Assembly: GCA_010206225.2 (NCBI GenBank)
Contig: VIQU02000019.1
Location: 20,583-84,582 of the forward strand
Direction: 5' to 3'
Length of the DNA stretch: 64,000 nt
From: Lachnospiraceae bacterium MD308
GTDB lineage: Bacteria > Bacillota > Clostridia > Lachnospirales > Lachnospiraceae
The notes beneath the pieces are model-generated. The model ran no database searches. It saw only the letters and a program-made list of their open reading frames with translations, and was not told the origin of the DNA. Each line of letters begins with the position of its first letter. The first letter of the stretch is position 1. A program made the translations under genes and the position numbers. Positions 29,510 through 39,624 of this stretch are shown here, in pieces.

Positions 29510-30727
29510 CTATTTAGCATACAGTTTTACCAGCTCCATCATTACATCCACACTCTTATCCATACCTTCGACAGTAATATGTTCATAAGGTCCGTGGTAT
29601 GCATGTCCGCCGGTTCCAAGGTTCGGACAGGGAAGTCCTTTAAAACTTAACTGGCAGCCGTCCGTACCGCCGCGGATCGGGATAACAAGCGGTGTTACAT
29701 CGGCGGCCTCGCAGGCTATTTTAGCATTGTCGATTAAATGCATACAGCCGGCAATGATCTCAGCCATATTTTTATACTGTTCTGTGATGGTAAGAGTTAC
29801 GGTTCCTTCACCCCATTTTTCATTCAGGTCTTTTGCAATCAGGCTGAGCGTTTTCTTGCGTGCCTCAAAAAGATTCTTATCGTGGTCACGCACGATGTAG
29901 TTAAGCTGTGCAGATGCACATTCGCCTGACATGCTTACAAGATGATAGAATCCCTCGTATTCTTCTGTTCCGCGGGGAGTCTCGCAGCCCGGAAGCATAT
30001 TATTGATCTCTATCGCAACCAGAGAAGCATTGATCATGGCATCCTTGGAGGAACCTGGATGAACATTAAATCCTTTAATGTCAAAGCATGCTTTACAGGC
30101 ATTGAAGTTTTCGTACTGGATCTCGCCTTCCGTGTCCCCATCCATCGTGTAGGCATAATCGGCGCCGAATTCCTTTACATTAAAGTGGGAAGCGCCTGTT
30201 CCAATCTCCTCGTCCGGCGTAAATGCAACACAGAGCTTTCCGTGGGGGACATTCTCCTTCTGTACTCGTTCAATCATTGTAAGAATCTCAGCGATACCGG
30301 CTTTGTCGTCGGCGCCCAGCACGGTAGTCCCGTCGCTGGTAATCAGGGTGCGTCCCTTTAAGGATGCAAGATGAGGAAATATCTCAGGGCTTAAGATCAG
30401 CCCGCTCTCTGCGATCTCCATCGCTTCGCCGCTGTAGTTTTCTGTTAGAACAGGTACGATATCGTGATCACAGAAATCTGCAACAGTATCCATATGTGCG
30501 ATAAAACCGATGGCAGGCTTATCCTCATAACCTGCTGTTGCCGGAAGATTCCCGTACAGATAGCACTGATCATCCAGATGCACATCCTTAAGCCCCAATT
30601 CTTTCATCTCCGCCTCTAAGATTTTAGCCAGATCAAACTGGCACTGTGAGGATGGAACGGTTTCGCTGTTTTCGTCGCTCGGTGTACGTACGACCACGTA
30701 CTTTAAAAGTCTTTCATAAGCTTTCAT
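29510..30727 (-). CDS. pepT: Peptidase T (tripeptide aminopeptidase)
   Basis: GFIAHMDTVADFCDHDI, LGADDKAGIAEILTM, AFTPDEEIGTGASHF, PIRGGTDGCQLSFKGLPCPNLGTGGHAYHGPYEH. Start set to MKAYERLLKYV. Confidence 0.95.
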   Translation of the reverse strand: MKAYERLLKYVVVRTPSDENSETVPSSQCQFDLAKILEAEMKELGLKDVHLDDQCYLYGNLPATAGYEDKPAIGFIAHMDTVADFCDHDIVPVLTENYSGEAMEIAESGLILSPEIFPHLASLKGRTLITSDGTTVLGADDKAGIAEILTMIERVQKENVPHGKLCVAFTPDEEIGTGASHFNVKEFGADYAYTMDGDTEGEIQYENFNACKACFDIKGFNVHPGSSKDAMINASLVAIEINNMLPGCETPRGTEEYEGFYHLVSMSGECASAQLNYIVRDHDKNLFEARKKTLSLIAKDLNEKWGEGTVTLTITEQYKNMAEIIAGCMHLIDNAKIACEAADVTPLVIPIRGGTDGCQLSFKGLPCPNLGTGGHAYHGPYEHITVEGMDKSVDVMMELVKLYAK

Positions 30728-30879
30728 TGTGTCATTCCCCTTTCTTTCTGATGCCGCTGGCTGCTGCAGCATGTATCAGTATATCGCTTCGCAATAGAAT
30801 AATCATAACATATTTTGTCTGCTATGGCGAGAGGTTTCGTGTGATGGAATATTCATTTTTGCAGGAACCGTGCATGACA

Positions 30880-31419
30880 CTAACGCCGGTCAAAAAAGAT
30901 ATTTTTCCCTGATATGCTTAAAGGGATACCGAGCCAGCGGATACCGCTTTCCAGTTCTTCCATCTCGGCGGCAGCTTTTCCGACTGACCACATAATACGG
31001 TTATCAATATTGTCATGTGTGGCTACGCTGACGGCGGAGGATACGGCGATTCCCAGGTCAACAAGCAGATGCGCACAGACGCCGCCGGCTTCTTCGCATG
31101 CATGGCAGTCTGAAAATCCGCACAGTCCGCAGTGTGCGATATGTCGGCAGTCTTTCCTTGCCCCGATTAACACAACGGCCTGACTGTCTCTTACATTGGC
31201 AGCATCTCTTTTGTACCAGAATGCCTTTTCCTCTCCGAAAAGCTGTATGCCAATTTCCTCCATCTTATCAGCCAGCCGGTTTTTATCTGTCTTTGTCAGC
31301 ATACAGGTGACAATGGAATCCTGTCCCTTTGCTTTGGGGGCTGTGCGTGCAGCGGCACACATTCTTGCCGCAGTGTTAAATAAAGCTTCTTTTTCCATTT
31401 CAGTACTGTTATAGATCAT
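30880..31419 (-). CDS. DUF2148-type ferredoxin-domain protein
   Basis: CRHIAHCGLCGFSDCHACEEAGGVCAHLLVDLGIAVSSAVSVA; DNRIMWSVGKAAAEM. Confidence 0.8.
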   Translation of the reverse strand: MIYNSTEMEKEALFNTAARMCAAARTAPKAKGQDSIVTCMLTKTDKNRLADKMEEIGIQLFGEEKAFWYKRDAANVRDSQAVVLIGARKDCRHIAHCGLCGFSDCHACEEAGGVCAHLLVDLGIAVSSAVSVATHDNIDNRIMWSVGKAAAEMEELESGIRWLGIPLSISGKNIFFDRR

Positions 31420-31582
31420 AATTTTTCTCCTTGGGATTTGGGGGTAAATTTCGCGGATTCTTTCAATTAATATAAACCTTGAAGTTTGTGGATGTCAATG
31501 CCTTATGGAGAGAACCTGTAATTGCTGTCAAAAGAATACTATTATTTTCGCAATGTTTATGATAAACTTAGGAGGAAAATAT

Positions 31583-31648
31583 ATGGGAAAGCAACAAAAT
31601 ATCGTACCATTAATCAGATATATAAATGTCAGGAGGCATGATTTATGA
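31583..31648 (+). CDS. Putative 21-aa leader/uORF overlapping murE start
   Basis: MGKQQNIVPLIRYINVRRHDL*, preceded by SD taggagg; its TGA overlaps the murE ATG (ATGA). Confidence 0.5.
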   Translation: MGKQQNIVPLIRYINVRRHDL

Positions 31649-33114
31649 AGTTGACGCAGTTATTAGAGCATTTACAGTATGAGGTAATACAGGGGAACGA
31701 TGAGATCACAGTGACGGAACTTGTGAATGATTCCCGCAAGGTATGCGAAGGCAGTGTGTTCGTATGTATCAGCGGGGCGGTATCGGATGGTCATTCTTAT
31801 GTGGAAGAAGTAGCAGAAAAAGGCGCCGCGGCAGTGATTGTCGAGAAGGATGTAAAGATGCCGGATTGTTTGACTGTTATAAAGGTTTCGGATACCCGTT
31901 ATGCGCTGGCGCTTATGTCAGCGGCGTATTTCGGATATCCGGCAGATCGGCTTAAGGTGATCGGAATAACCGGAACGAAGGGCAAGACAACAACTACTTA
32001 TATGGTAAAGTCTATCCTTGAAGGTGTGGGACATAAGGTAGGGCTGATCGGGACGATAGAGGTGCTGATCGGGGATAAGAGTATTCCGGCAAATAATACG
32101 ACGCCGGAATCCTATACGATACAGAAGTATTTTGCAGAGATGGTAAAGGCTGGCTGCGACAGTGTTGTTATGGAAGTTTCGTCTCAGGGGCTTATGCTTC
32201 ACAGAACGGCAGGAATCCCATTTGAGATCGGCATATTTACCAATCTCGGAGAAGACCACATCGGACCGAATGAACATAAGGATTTTGAAGATTATAAGCA
32301 TTGTAAGGGCCTGCTTTTCAAGCAGTGCAGACTTGGCATTGCCAATGTGGATGACAGATGGTTTGAAGATGTGTTTGCGGGGGCAACCTGTAAGGTGGAG
32401 ACTTTCGGGCTTTCAGAAAAAGCAGGGCTGCGGGCGGCGGATATCCGCCATATCTCAAAACCGGGATATCTGGGAGTAAAGTATCATGTGTCGGGATTTA
32501 TGGATTTTGATGTGGAGATTGATATACCGGGCGAGTTCAGCGTATATAATTCTCTGACAGCTATTGCAGTGTGCAGGCATTTTGATGTGCCTGTAGAAAA
32601 CATTAAGGCGGCCCTTAAGGTTGCGAAGGTAAAAGGACGCATTGAGATGGTAAAGGTATCGGACGAATTTACACTGATGATTGATTATGCGCATAATGCC
32701 ATGGCGCTTGAGAGTCTTCTTCATACATTGAGAGACTATGATCCGGGGCGTATCGTGTCTGTATTCGGCTGCGGCGGAAACCGTTCAAAGACAAGGCGGT
32801 ATGAGATGGGCGAGGTGTCCGGAAGGCTTGCGGACTTTACTGTCATTACTTCGGATAATCCGAGATTTGAAGAACCTCAGGAGATTATTGATGATATTAT
32901 CATCGGAATGAAAAAGACAGATGGTAAATATATTGATATCTGTGACCGGGGAGAAGCGATCAAGTATGCTATCCGGCATGGACGTCCCGGCGATGTGATC
33001 GTAGTTGCAGGAAAAGGTCATGAGACGTATCAGGAGATCAAGGGCGTAAAGTATGATATGGATGACAGAGTCCTGATTCAGGATGCGCTGAAAGAAATTG
33101 CGGAAGGAAGATAA
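31645..33114 (+). CDS. murE: UDP-N-acetylmuramyl-tripeptide synthetase (MurE)
   Basis: GITGTKGKTTTTYMVKSILEGVGHKVGLIGTIEV, MEVSSQGLMLHR, DYAHNAMALESLL, SDNPRFEEPQEIIDDI. Confidence 0.95.
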   Translation: MKLTQLLEHLQYEVIQGNDEITVTELVNDSRKVCEGSVFVCISGAVSDGHSYVEEVAEKGAAAVIVEKDVKMPDCLTVIKVSDTRYALALMSAAYFGYPADRLKVIGITGTKGKTTTTYMVKSILEGVGHKVGLIGTIEVLIGDKSIPANNTTPESYTIQKYFAEMVKAGCDSVVMEVSSQGLMLHRTAGIPFEIGIFTNLGEDHIGPNEHKDFEDYKHCKGLLFKQCRLGIANVDDRWFEDVFAGATCKVETFGLSEKAGLRAADIRHISKPGYLGVKYHVSGFMDFDVEIDIPGEFSVYNSLTAIAVCRHFDVPVENIKAALKVAKVKGRIEMVKVSDEFTLMIDYAHNAMALESLLHTLRDYDPGRIVSVFGCGGNRSKTRRYEMGEVSGRLADFTVITSDNPRFEEPQEIIDDIIIGMKKTDGKYIDICDRGEAIKYAIRHGRPGDVIVVAGKGHETYQEIKGVKYDMDDRVLIQDALKEIAEGR

Positions 33115-33126
33115 GATATTTTACGG

Positions 33127-35355
33127 ATGTACGCAGATATTATTGTAGATATTACCCATGAAAAGCTTGATAGAATATTTCAGTACAGTATCCCCTCTGA
33201 ATTAAGAGGGGAACTTTCTATAGGTACGGAAGTGATCGTGCCTTTTGGAAATGGAAACAGAGAAATATCCGGTTATGTGATCGCGTTTTCTGAAAAGACG
33301 GATTATCCGGCGGATAAGATAAAGCCAGTGTTGAAAAAGGCGGAAAACAGTGTTGCCATTGAGTCAAGGCTGGTGGCTCTTGCCGCGTGGATGAAGGAGC
33401 AGTATGGCGGAACCATGATTCAGGCATTAAAGACGGTGCTTCCGATTAAGAGGAAAGAATCTTCGCGGGTGAAAAGAAAAGTACGGCTTTTGCTTAGTGA
33501 AAACGACGCAAGAGAAAAATTAAAGCTATATCTTGATAAGAACCAGAAAGCCCGCGCAAGGCTTCTGGCGGGGCTGATAGAGCAGCCGGAGCAGGACTAT
33601 GAGCTGGTGACAAAAAAGCTGAACGTGACGCTTGCGGTGATCCGCTCTCTTAAGGAGCAGGGGGTGCTTTCTCTGGAATCAGAGAAGGTCTTGAGAGGAT
33701 CTGTGAAATACAAAAAGCATGGAGAAGAGACGGTGTGTTTTAATGCGGAACAGGAGCAGGCAGTCAGCCGCTTTTGGGAGGATTACAGCAGGGGTATCTT
33801 TGGAACTTACCTTGTGTACGGGGTTACAGGAAGCGGCAAGACGGAAGTTTACATTGAGATGATACGCAGGGTAGTGGAGCGGGGGAGACAGGCGATTGTG
33901 CTGATCCCCGAGATTGCCCTTACCTATCAGACAGTACTCAGGTTCTATGCCCGTTTCGGCGACAGGGTGTCCATCCTGAATTCCAGAATGTCCGCCGGTG
34001 AGAGATATGACCAGATGGAGCGGGTGAAGCGGGGAGAGGTGGATGTGATGATCGGTCCGCGTTCTGCTCTTTTTACGCCCTTTTTGAATCTTGGGCTGAT
34101 CGTGGTTGATGAGGAACATGAGTCTACGTATAAAAGCGAACAGGTTCCAAGATATCATGCAAGAGAGACGGCCATCGCAAGAGCGCAGATGGAAGAGGCG
34201 AGCGTGGTGCTTGGTTCGGCGACTCCTTCATTGGAAGCTTTTTACCGCTGCAAAACGGGAGACAGCGTTATGTTTGAGCTTACAAAGCGGGCGGCGGGGC
34301 AGAATCTTCCTGTCGTTTATACAGTGGATATGCGGGAAGAATTAAGAAGGGGGAACCGTTCGATTTTGAGTGACCGCCTGAAAGAAAAAGTGCGGGAACG
34401 GCTGAACAAGGGGCAGCAGGTCATGCTTTTTTTAAATCGGCGAGGATACGCAGGATTCGTTTCTTGCAGGTCGTGTGGATATGTAGTAAAATGTCCTCAT
34501 TGCGATGTGTCTTTATCGGCGCATAAAGGCGGCAGACTGGTCTGCCATTACTGCGGCTATGAGGAGCAGGCAGCGGATACATGTCCTTCCTGCGGTTCCG
34601 CTTGTATCGGTGGTTTTAAGGCGGGGACACAGCAGATAGAGGATATCGTAAAGAGAGAATTCAAAGACGCATCGGTGCTTCGCATGGATATGGACACCAC
34701 GAAGTGTAAAGATAGCCATGAGAAGATTTTATCTGCATTTTCCAATGGAGAGGCAGATATATTGATCGGAACACAGATGATCGTGAAAGGGCACGATTTC
34801 CCGAATGTGACGCTGGTAGGGATACTGGCAGCGGATATGTCGTTATATTCCAATGATTATCGTTCCGGAGAGAGGACGTTTGAACTTCTTGTACAGGCGG
34901 CGGGAAGAGCCGGACGGGGAGAGGTTCCTGGCGAGGTTGTGATTCAGACATACAGTCCAAAACATTACAGTATCCGGATGGCGGCCGAGCAGAATTACGA
35001 GGGCTTTTATGAGGAGGAGATAAGATACAGGGAATTGATGGGATATCCGCCTGTAAGCAGCCTTCTCGCGGTGTTGATGACGGGGGCGGACGAAGAGTAT
35101 CTGGAACTTGCGGCAGGACATCTTAAGAACTTTGCAATACGTGCGGATAAGGCGAAGAATCTGCAGATCATCGGACCTGCAAGCCCTTATGTGAATAAAG
35201 TAAATGATGAATACCGCAGGGTTTTGTATTTAAAGTGCGGTGAAAAAAAAGTCCTGATAGAGATAAAAAATCTTATGGAGCAATATATTGAGATGAACAG
35301 AGGGTTTCAAAGCATAAAAATACAGTTCGATTTTAATCCGATGGGAGTATTCTGA
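33127..35355 (+). CDS. priA: Primosomal protein N' (PriA helicase)
   Basis: YGVTGSGKTEVYIEMI, VDEEHESTYKSEQ, zinc motifs CRSCGYVVKCPHCD...CHYCGYEEQAADTCPSCGS. Confidence 0.97.
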   Translation: MYADIIVDITHEKLDRIFQYSIPSELRGELSIGTEVIVPFGNGNREISGYVIAFSEKTDYPADKIKPVLKKAENSVAIESRLVALAAWMKEQYGGTMIQALKTVLPIKRKESSRVKRKVRLLLSENDAREKLKLYLDKNQKARARLLAGLIEQPEQDYELVTKKLNVTLAVIRSLKEQGVLSLESEKVLRGSVKYKKHGEETVCFNAEQEQAVSRFWEDYSRGIFGTYLVYGVTGSGKTEVYIEMIRRVVERGRQAIVLIPEIALTYQTVLRFYARFGDRVSILNSRMSAGERYDQMERVKRGEVDVMIGPRSALFTPFLNLGLIVVDEEHESTYKSEQVPRYHARETAIARAQMEEASVVLGSATPSLEAFYRCKTGDSVMFELTKRAAGQNLPVVYTVDMREELRRGNRSILSDRLKEKVRERLNKGQQVMLFLNRRGYAGFVSCRSCGYVVKCPHCDVSLSAHKGGRLVCHYCGYEEQAADTCPSCGSACIGGFKAGTQQIEDIVKREFKDASVLRMDMDTTKCKDSHEKILSAFSNGEADILIGTQMIVKGHDFPNVTLVGILAADMSLYSNDYRSGERTFELLVQAAGRAGRGEVPGEVVIQTYSPKHYSIRMAAEQNYEGFYEEEIRYRELMGYPPVSSLLAVLMTGADEEYLELAAGHLKNFAIRADKAKNLQIIGPASPYVNKVNDEYRRVLYLKCGEKKVLIEIKNLMEQYIEMNRGFQSIKIQFDFNPMGVF

Positions 35356-35357
35356 TT

Positions 35358-35386
35358 TTGACTTTTTGAAAGAGGTTGTTTATAAT
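35358..35386 (+). promoter_or_regulatory. Strong sigma-A promoter for amidohydrolase gene
   Basis: TTGACT (35358-35363) - 17 bp - TATAAT (35381-35386), immediately after priA stop. Confidence 0.75.
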
Positions 35387-35441
35387 GATAGCGGTATCAG
35401 GCCAAAAATAAAAGAATATATTTGGGTGGAGGTAAAATAGC

Positions 35442-36629
35442 ATGAAGATTCAAAATATACATGTCTTTGACGGGCAGAATGTGTTAGAGGGCTTGTATGA
35501 CGTATTTATTCAGAATCACAGGATTTCAAAAATCTGTGTCCACGATCCTGCTTCCGGCGGTTGTGAGGAAGAAATTCTGGATGCCGCTGGCCGCTGGCTT
35601 CTGCCGGGACTTATTGACCTCCATGTTCATCTGACTTGGAATGGCAAGGAAGATCCGGCAGCAGATATCACTCATTCTACCCGTGAAGAAAATATGCTTG
35701 AGACAGTTTCTAACGCATTAAAGTATTTGAAACACGGCATTACATCTGTCAGGGACTTAGGGAGTCCCGATGACGCAGCCCTTCATGTGGGGAAAGCAAT
35801 TGAGAAGGGGCAGATTGCCGGACCAAGGATATTTGCGACAGGAATGTCGCTGATCATGACAGGCGGGCACGACCCGTTCCACGGATTGTCTGTAGACGGA
35901 CCGTGGGAAGCGCTCAAAGGCGTGCGGACGCAGGTAAAGAAAGGGGCGAAGGTCATCAAGATATCCGCTACCGGAGGCGTCTACGGAAGAGAGAGCGGAG
36001 AGAGTGTGGATGATACCGAACTGCGGCAGGAAGAAGTTGATATGATCATAGATGAAGCACACAGACGGAAAGTACCGGTAACGGCGCATGCGATCGGCGA
36101 GAAGGGTATCCGCGCCTGTCTGGCGGCAGGCATCGACTGCATTGAACACGGTCATTTTATACAGCCTGATATGGCAAGGCAGATGGCCGAACAAAATACT
36201 GCTCTTGTGCCGACGCTTTATGTTTACAGGAATCTGGCGCAGAATCCGGATATTCCCGCATACGCTCGCAAAAAGTCTCTGGAAGTTGTTCAGCAGCACT
36301 CGAAAGCTGCTAATTGTGCCTGCCGGGAAGGAGTGCTGATCGGAACCGGTTCTGATGCCGGCTCTCCGAATACGCCTCATCCGTCTCTTTTGGAGGAGAT
36401 CCTTGCAATGGAGCAAGCAGGTTTTTCGAGAATTGACGTGTTAAGGGCTGCAACATCAAATGCGGCTAAGATATTAGGGATGAATGGAAAACTCGGCACT
36501 GTTTCGGAAGATGCTTTTGCTGATCTGCTCATTATTGACGGGAATCCGGCAGAAGATCTTCAGGCTTTGAAAGTGCCTTATGCTGTTATAGCTGACGGCA
36601 GATTATATTATAGCATCAATCAAAATTAG
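35442..36629 (+). CDS. Metal-dependent amidohydrolase (imidazolonepropionase/prolidase-like)
   Basis: LLPGLIDLHVHLTW, KISATGGVYGRESG, VTAHAIGEKGIRACLAAGIDCIEHGHF, GTGSDAGSPNTPH. Confidence 0.9.
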   Translation: MKIQNIHVFDGQNVLEGLYDVFIQNHRISKICVHDPASGGCEEEILDAAGRWLLPGLIDLHVHLTWNGKEDPAADITHSTREENMLETVSNALKYLKHGITSVRDLGSPDDAALHVGKAIEKGQIAGPRIFATGMSLIMTGGHDPFHGLSVDGPWEALKGVRTQVKKGAKVIKISATGGVYGRESGESVDDTELRQEEVDMIIDEAHRRKVPVTAHAIGEKGIRACLAAGIDCIEHGHFIQPDMARQMAEQNTALVPTLYVYRNLAQNPDIPAYARKKSLEVVQQHSKAANCACREGVLIGTGSDAGSPNTPHPSLLEEILAMEQAGFSRIDVLRAATSNAAKILGMNGKLGTVSEDAFADLLIIDGNPAEDLQALKVPYAVIADGRLYYSINQN

Positions 36630-36640
36630 GAGGAACTGTC

Positions 36641-37111
36641 ATGGCATTAAGAAAAATCCGAGAGATGGGCGAGGAAGTGCTGACAAAGCACTGTAAGGAG
36701 GTTACGAAGATGAATCTCCGCACAAGACTTTTAATCAAGGATCTGTTCGATACGATGTATAAGGCGGCGGGAGTCGGTCTGGCTGCTCCGCAGGTAGGAA
36801 TTTTAAAAAGGATTGCAGTGATTGATGTAGGTGACGGACCGATTGTTTTGATCAACCCGGAGATCATCGAACAGGACGGAGAACAGACCGGGGAGGAAGG
36901 GTGTTTAAGCGTGCCGGGGAAATACGGTATCGTAACAAGGCCCAACTATGTGAAAGTAAAGACTCTGACAGAAGATATGGAGGAGATGATCATAGAAGGA
37001 GAAGAGCTTCTTGCGAGAGCACTTTGTCATGAGATTGAGCATTTGGACGGAAAGCTTTACGTGGAGCTGGCAGAAGATGGGCTTCATGATGTAGAGAATG
37101 AAGGGGAGTAG
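36641..37111 (+). CDS. def: Peptide deformylase
   Basis: GVGLAAPQVGILKR, EEGCLSVPG, ALCHEIEHLDGKLY. Confidence 0.97.
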   Translation: MALRKIREMGEEVLTKHCKEVTKMNLRTRLLIKDLFDTMYKAAGVGLAAPQVGILKRIAVIDVGDGPIVLINPEIIEQDGEQTGEEGCLSVPGKYGIVTRPNYVKVKTLTEDMEEMIIEGEELLARALCHEIEHLDGKLYVELAEDGLHDVENEGE

Positions 37112-37114
37112 AAT

Positions 37115-38062
37115 ATGAAAGTTATATTTATGGGAACGCCTGATTTTTCGGTGGGAACATTGAATGCGCTGGCGGAAGCGGGATATGAGGTTGTCCTTGC
37201 AGTCACGCAGCCTGACAAGCCGAAAGGGAGAGGCGGGAAGATGCAGGCGACTCCGGTAAAAGAGGCGGCAGCCTTGCATGGGATACCTGTCTTTCAGCCT
37301 AAAAAGATCAGAACCAAGGAAAGTATTGCGGAATTAAAAAAATATGATGCAGATATCATGGTTGTTATTGCCTTCGGGCAGATTCTTCCGAAGGAGATTC
37401 TTGAGATGACACCTTACGGGTGTGTGAATGTGCATGCATCTCTTTTGCCGAAATACCGGGGGGCGGCTCCGATTCAGTGGGCGGTCATAAATGGAGAAAA
37501 GGTGTCAGGAGTCACAACTATGCAGATGGACGAGGGACTTGATACGGGAGATATGCTTTTAAAAACAGAAGTAATTTTAGACGAAAAAGAAACCGGAGAA
37601 AGCCTTCATGACAAGCTGGCGGCTGCGGGAGCAGCGCTTTGTGTGAAGACATTAAAAGCGCTTGAGGAAGGGAGCATCACACCGCAAAAGCAAGGAGAAA
37701 GCCCTACGGAATATGCAAGGATGCTGGATAAGGGTCTTGGCAGTATAGATTGGAACAATTCGGCGGTATTAATTGAGAGGCTGATACGAGGGCTTAATTC
37801 ATGGCCCGGTGCATATACAGAGTGGAATGGAAGGGTTATGAAGATCTGGGGGGCAGATGTGTACGCCAAAGACGCAATCTCTGACAGTAAAGAAAGACTT
37901 CCCGGTACAATCGCGAAGATAGAGAAAGATGGGTTCTATGTGCAGACAGGCGAAGGGCTGCTAAAAGTGACCGAGCTTCAGATTCCCGGTAAGAAAAAGA
38001 TGGAAGCAGCAGCTTTTCTGAGGGGATATCAGATTCAGGAGAACGATGTCTTAAAGAATTGA
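37115..38062 (+). CDS. fmt: Methionyl-tRNA formyltransferase
   Basis: MKVIFMGTPDFSVGTLNAL, VNVHASLLPKYRGAAPIQWAVINGEKVSGVTTMQMDEGLDTGDML. Confidence 0.97.
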   Translation: MKVIFMGTPDFSVGTLNALAEAGYEVVLAVTQPDKPKGRGGKMQATPVKEAAALHGIPVFQPKKIRTKESIAELKKYDADIMVVIAFGQILPKEILEMTPYGCVNVHASLLPKYRGAAPIQWAVINGEKVSGVTTMQMDEGLDTGDMLLKTEVILDEKETGESLHDKLAAAGAALCVKTLKALEEGSITPQKQGESPTEYARMLDKGLGSIDWNNSAVLIERLIRGLNSWPGAYTEWNGRVMKIWGADVYAKDAISDSKERLPGTIAKIEKDGFYVQTGEGLLKVTELQIPGKKKMEAAAFLRGYQIQENDVLKN

Positions 38063-38086
38063 TTTGCAAATTTATGTTATACGGCA

Positions 38087-38106
38087 AGGCAGCCTTACGG
38101 CTGCCT
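38087..38106. terminator. Terminator hairpin between convergent fmt and tetR-family gene
   Basis: AGGCAGCC ttac GGCTGCCT (8-bp stem). Confidence 0.65.
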
Positions 38107-38707
38107 ATTGGGTTTTATTATGGGGTTTCATAAACTCGCTGTAAAATTCAAAGCTCTGTGCTCCGAAATATCCAAGTGAGAAACTGCCGGCCTGTACGCA
38201 CCAGTCTACAAATATTCCGCGTTCAATGACCAGAACGTGGTGCGCAAGCTTGTCGACCGGAATATCGTCTCTGATCTCACCTTTTTTTTGTCCTTCTGCG
38301 ATGATCTTTTTGACAAGTTTGATATAATATCTGTCTGTGCTTAAAAAGTTTTCCTGTGTCTGGTTGGAAAGCTGTGATTTGTACAGGGCACATAAAAATT
38401 CCGGTGAGACATTTCCTTCAATGAAGTAGGAAACATATTGTCCGAGCTGTTTTAGCTGGATAAGGCTGTTCAGACTTTTATCCATTGTTTTATAGAATTT
38501 TTCATATTCCTGATCAAAAAATGAGTATAATGAATTCAGAAGTTCATCTTTTGCCCTGAAATAGTAGTAGAAGCCGCCTTTCGATGTTCCGGCCTGACGG
38601 ATAATGTCGTTGATCGTCGTATTTTCATAACCTTTTTTGTAGAACAGATCCCATGCTGCATCCATAATGGTTTGTCTTAAACTATCTTTTTCAATATTCT
38701 TTTTCAC
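38105..38707 (-). CDS. TetR family transcriptional regulator
   Basis: TIMDAAWDLFYKKGYENTTINDIIRQAGTSKGGFYYYFRAKDELL. Confidence 0.92.
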   Translation of the reverse strand: MKKNIEKDSLRQTIMDAAWDLFYKKGYENTTINDIIRQAGTSKGGFYYYFRAKDELLNSLYSFFDQEYEKFYKTMDKSLNSLIQLKQLGQYVSYFIEGNVSPEFLCALYKSQLSNQTQENFLSTDRYYIKLVKKIIAEGQKKGEIRDDIPVDKLAHHVLVIERGIFVDWCVQAGSFSLGYFGAQSFEFYSEFMKPHNKTQ

Positions 38708-38910
38708 TTTTTCTCACACCTTTTAAACATTTTGATGGGTATATTTTTATTGTAACACGAAATTATAAAAATGTAATATTATATTAAAAATATATGAAAA
38801 TTTGCTATTATGTACTATTTTGCTGTATAATGAATGCTATCGGAGTTTAACGGCGCAGAGCCAAAGACTTTTTGACATTACAAAATCAGTAAATATCAGG
38901 AGGAGTTTCA

Positions 38911-39612
38911 ATGTATTATCCAATGTTTTTTGATACCACGTATATATTAGTTCTGATCGGTGTCATTATCTGTATGATAGCCTCGGCAAAGATGAATTCA
39001 ACATTCAGCCGCTATTCCAGAGTGCGCAGCCGTTCTGGGATGACCGGGAGGGAAGCTGCGGAACGTATTTTGTTTCAGGCGGGGATCAGAGATGTCAGGG
39101 TAGAGCATATATCAGGGAATCTGACCGATCATTATGATCCGAGGAATAAGACGCTTCGCCTTTCTGATGCGACGTATCATTCGGATTCCGTTGCGGCAGT
39201 AGGCGTCGCGGCTCATGAATGTGGTCATGCGATCCAGCATGAGACGGGGTATATACCGTTAGCGGTCAGAGGTTCTCTCGTTCCGATTGCGAATTTTGGG
39301 AGCAGTATCGCATGGCCCCTTATTATAATCGGTCTTATCATGAACAGCAATATGTCTGCGCTGCTTTTGAATCTTGGGATTTTAGCATTTTCTTTTGCAG
39401 TGCTGTTCCAGATCATAACACTTCCTGTCGAGTTCAATGCTTCTGGAAGGGCCCTTAAGATTTTAGGCAATTCAGGTATACTTTACGAGGATGAGGTAAG
39501 GGATACGAGAAAGGTATTGACCGCGGCGGCGCTTACTTATGTTGCCGGAGCGGCTTCTGCCATCCTGCAGCTGCTTCGTATCGTCCTTCTTGCTAACCGG
39601 AGAAACGATTAG
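38911..39612 (+). CDS. Zinc-dependent membrane metallopeptidase (YugP family)
   Basis: AVGVAAHECGHAIQHETGYIPLAVRGSLVPIANFGS. Confidence 0.92.
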   Translation: MYYPMFFDTTYILVLIGVIICMIASAKMNSTFSRYSRVRSRSGMTGREAAERILFQAGIRDVRVEHISGNLTDHYDPRNKTLRLSDATYHSDSVAAVGVAAHECGHAIQHETGYIPLAVRGSLVPIANFGSSIAWPLIIIGLIMNSNMSALLLNLGILAFSFAVLFQIITLPVEFNASGRALKILGNSGILYEDEVRDTRKVLTAAALTYVAGAASAILQLLRIVLLANRRND

Positions 39613-39624
39613 GGAGGGCAGCGG

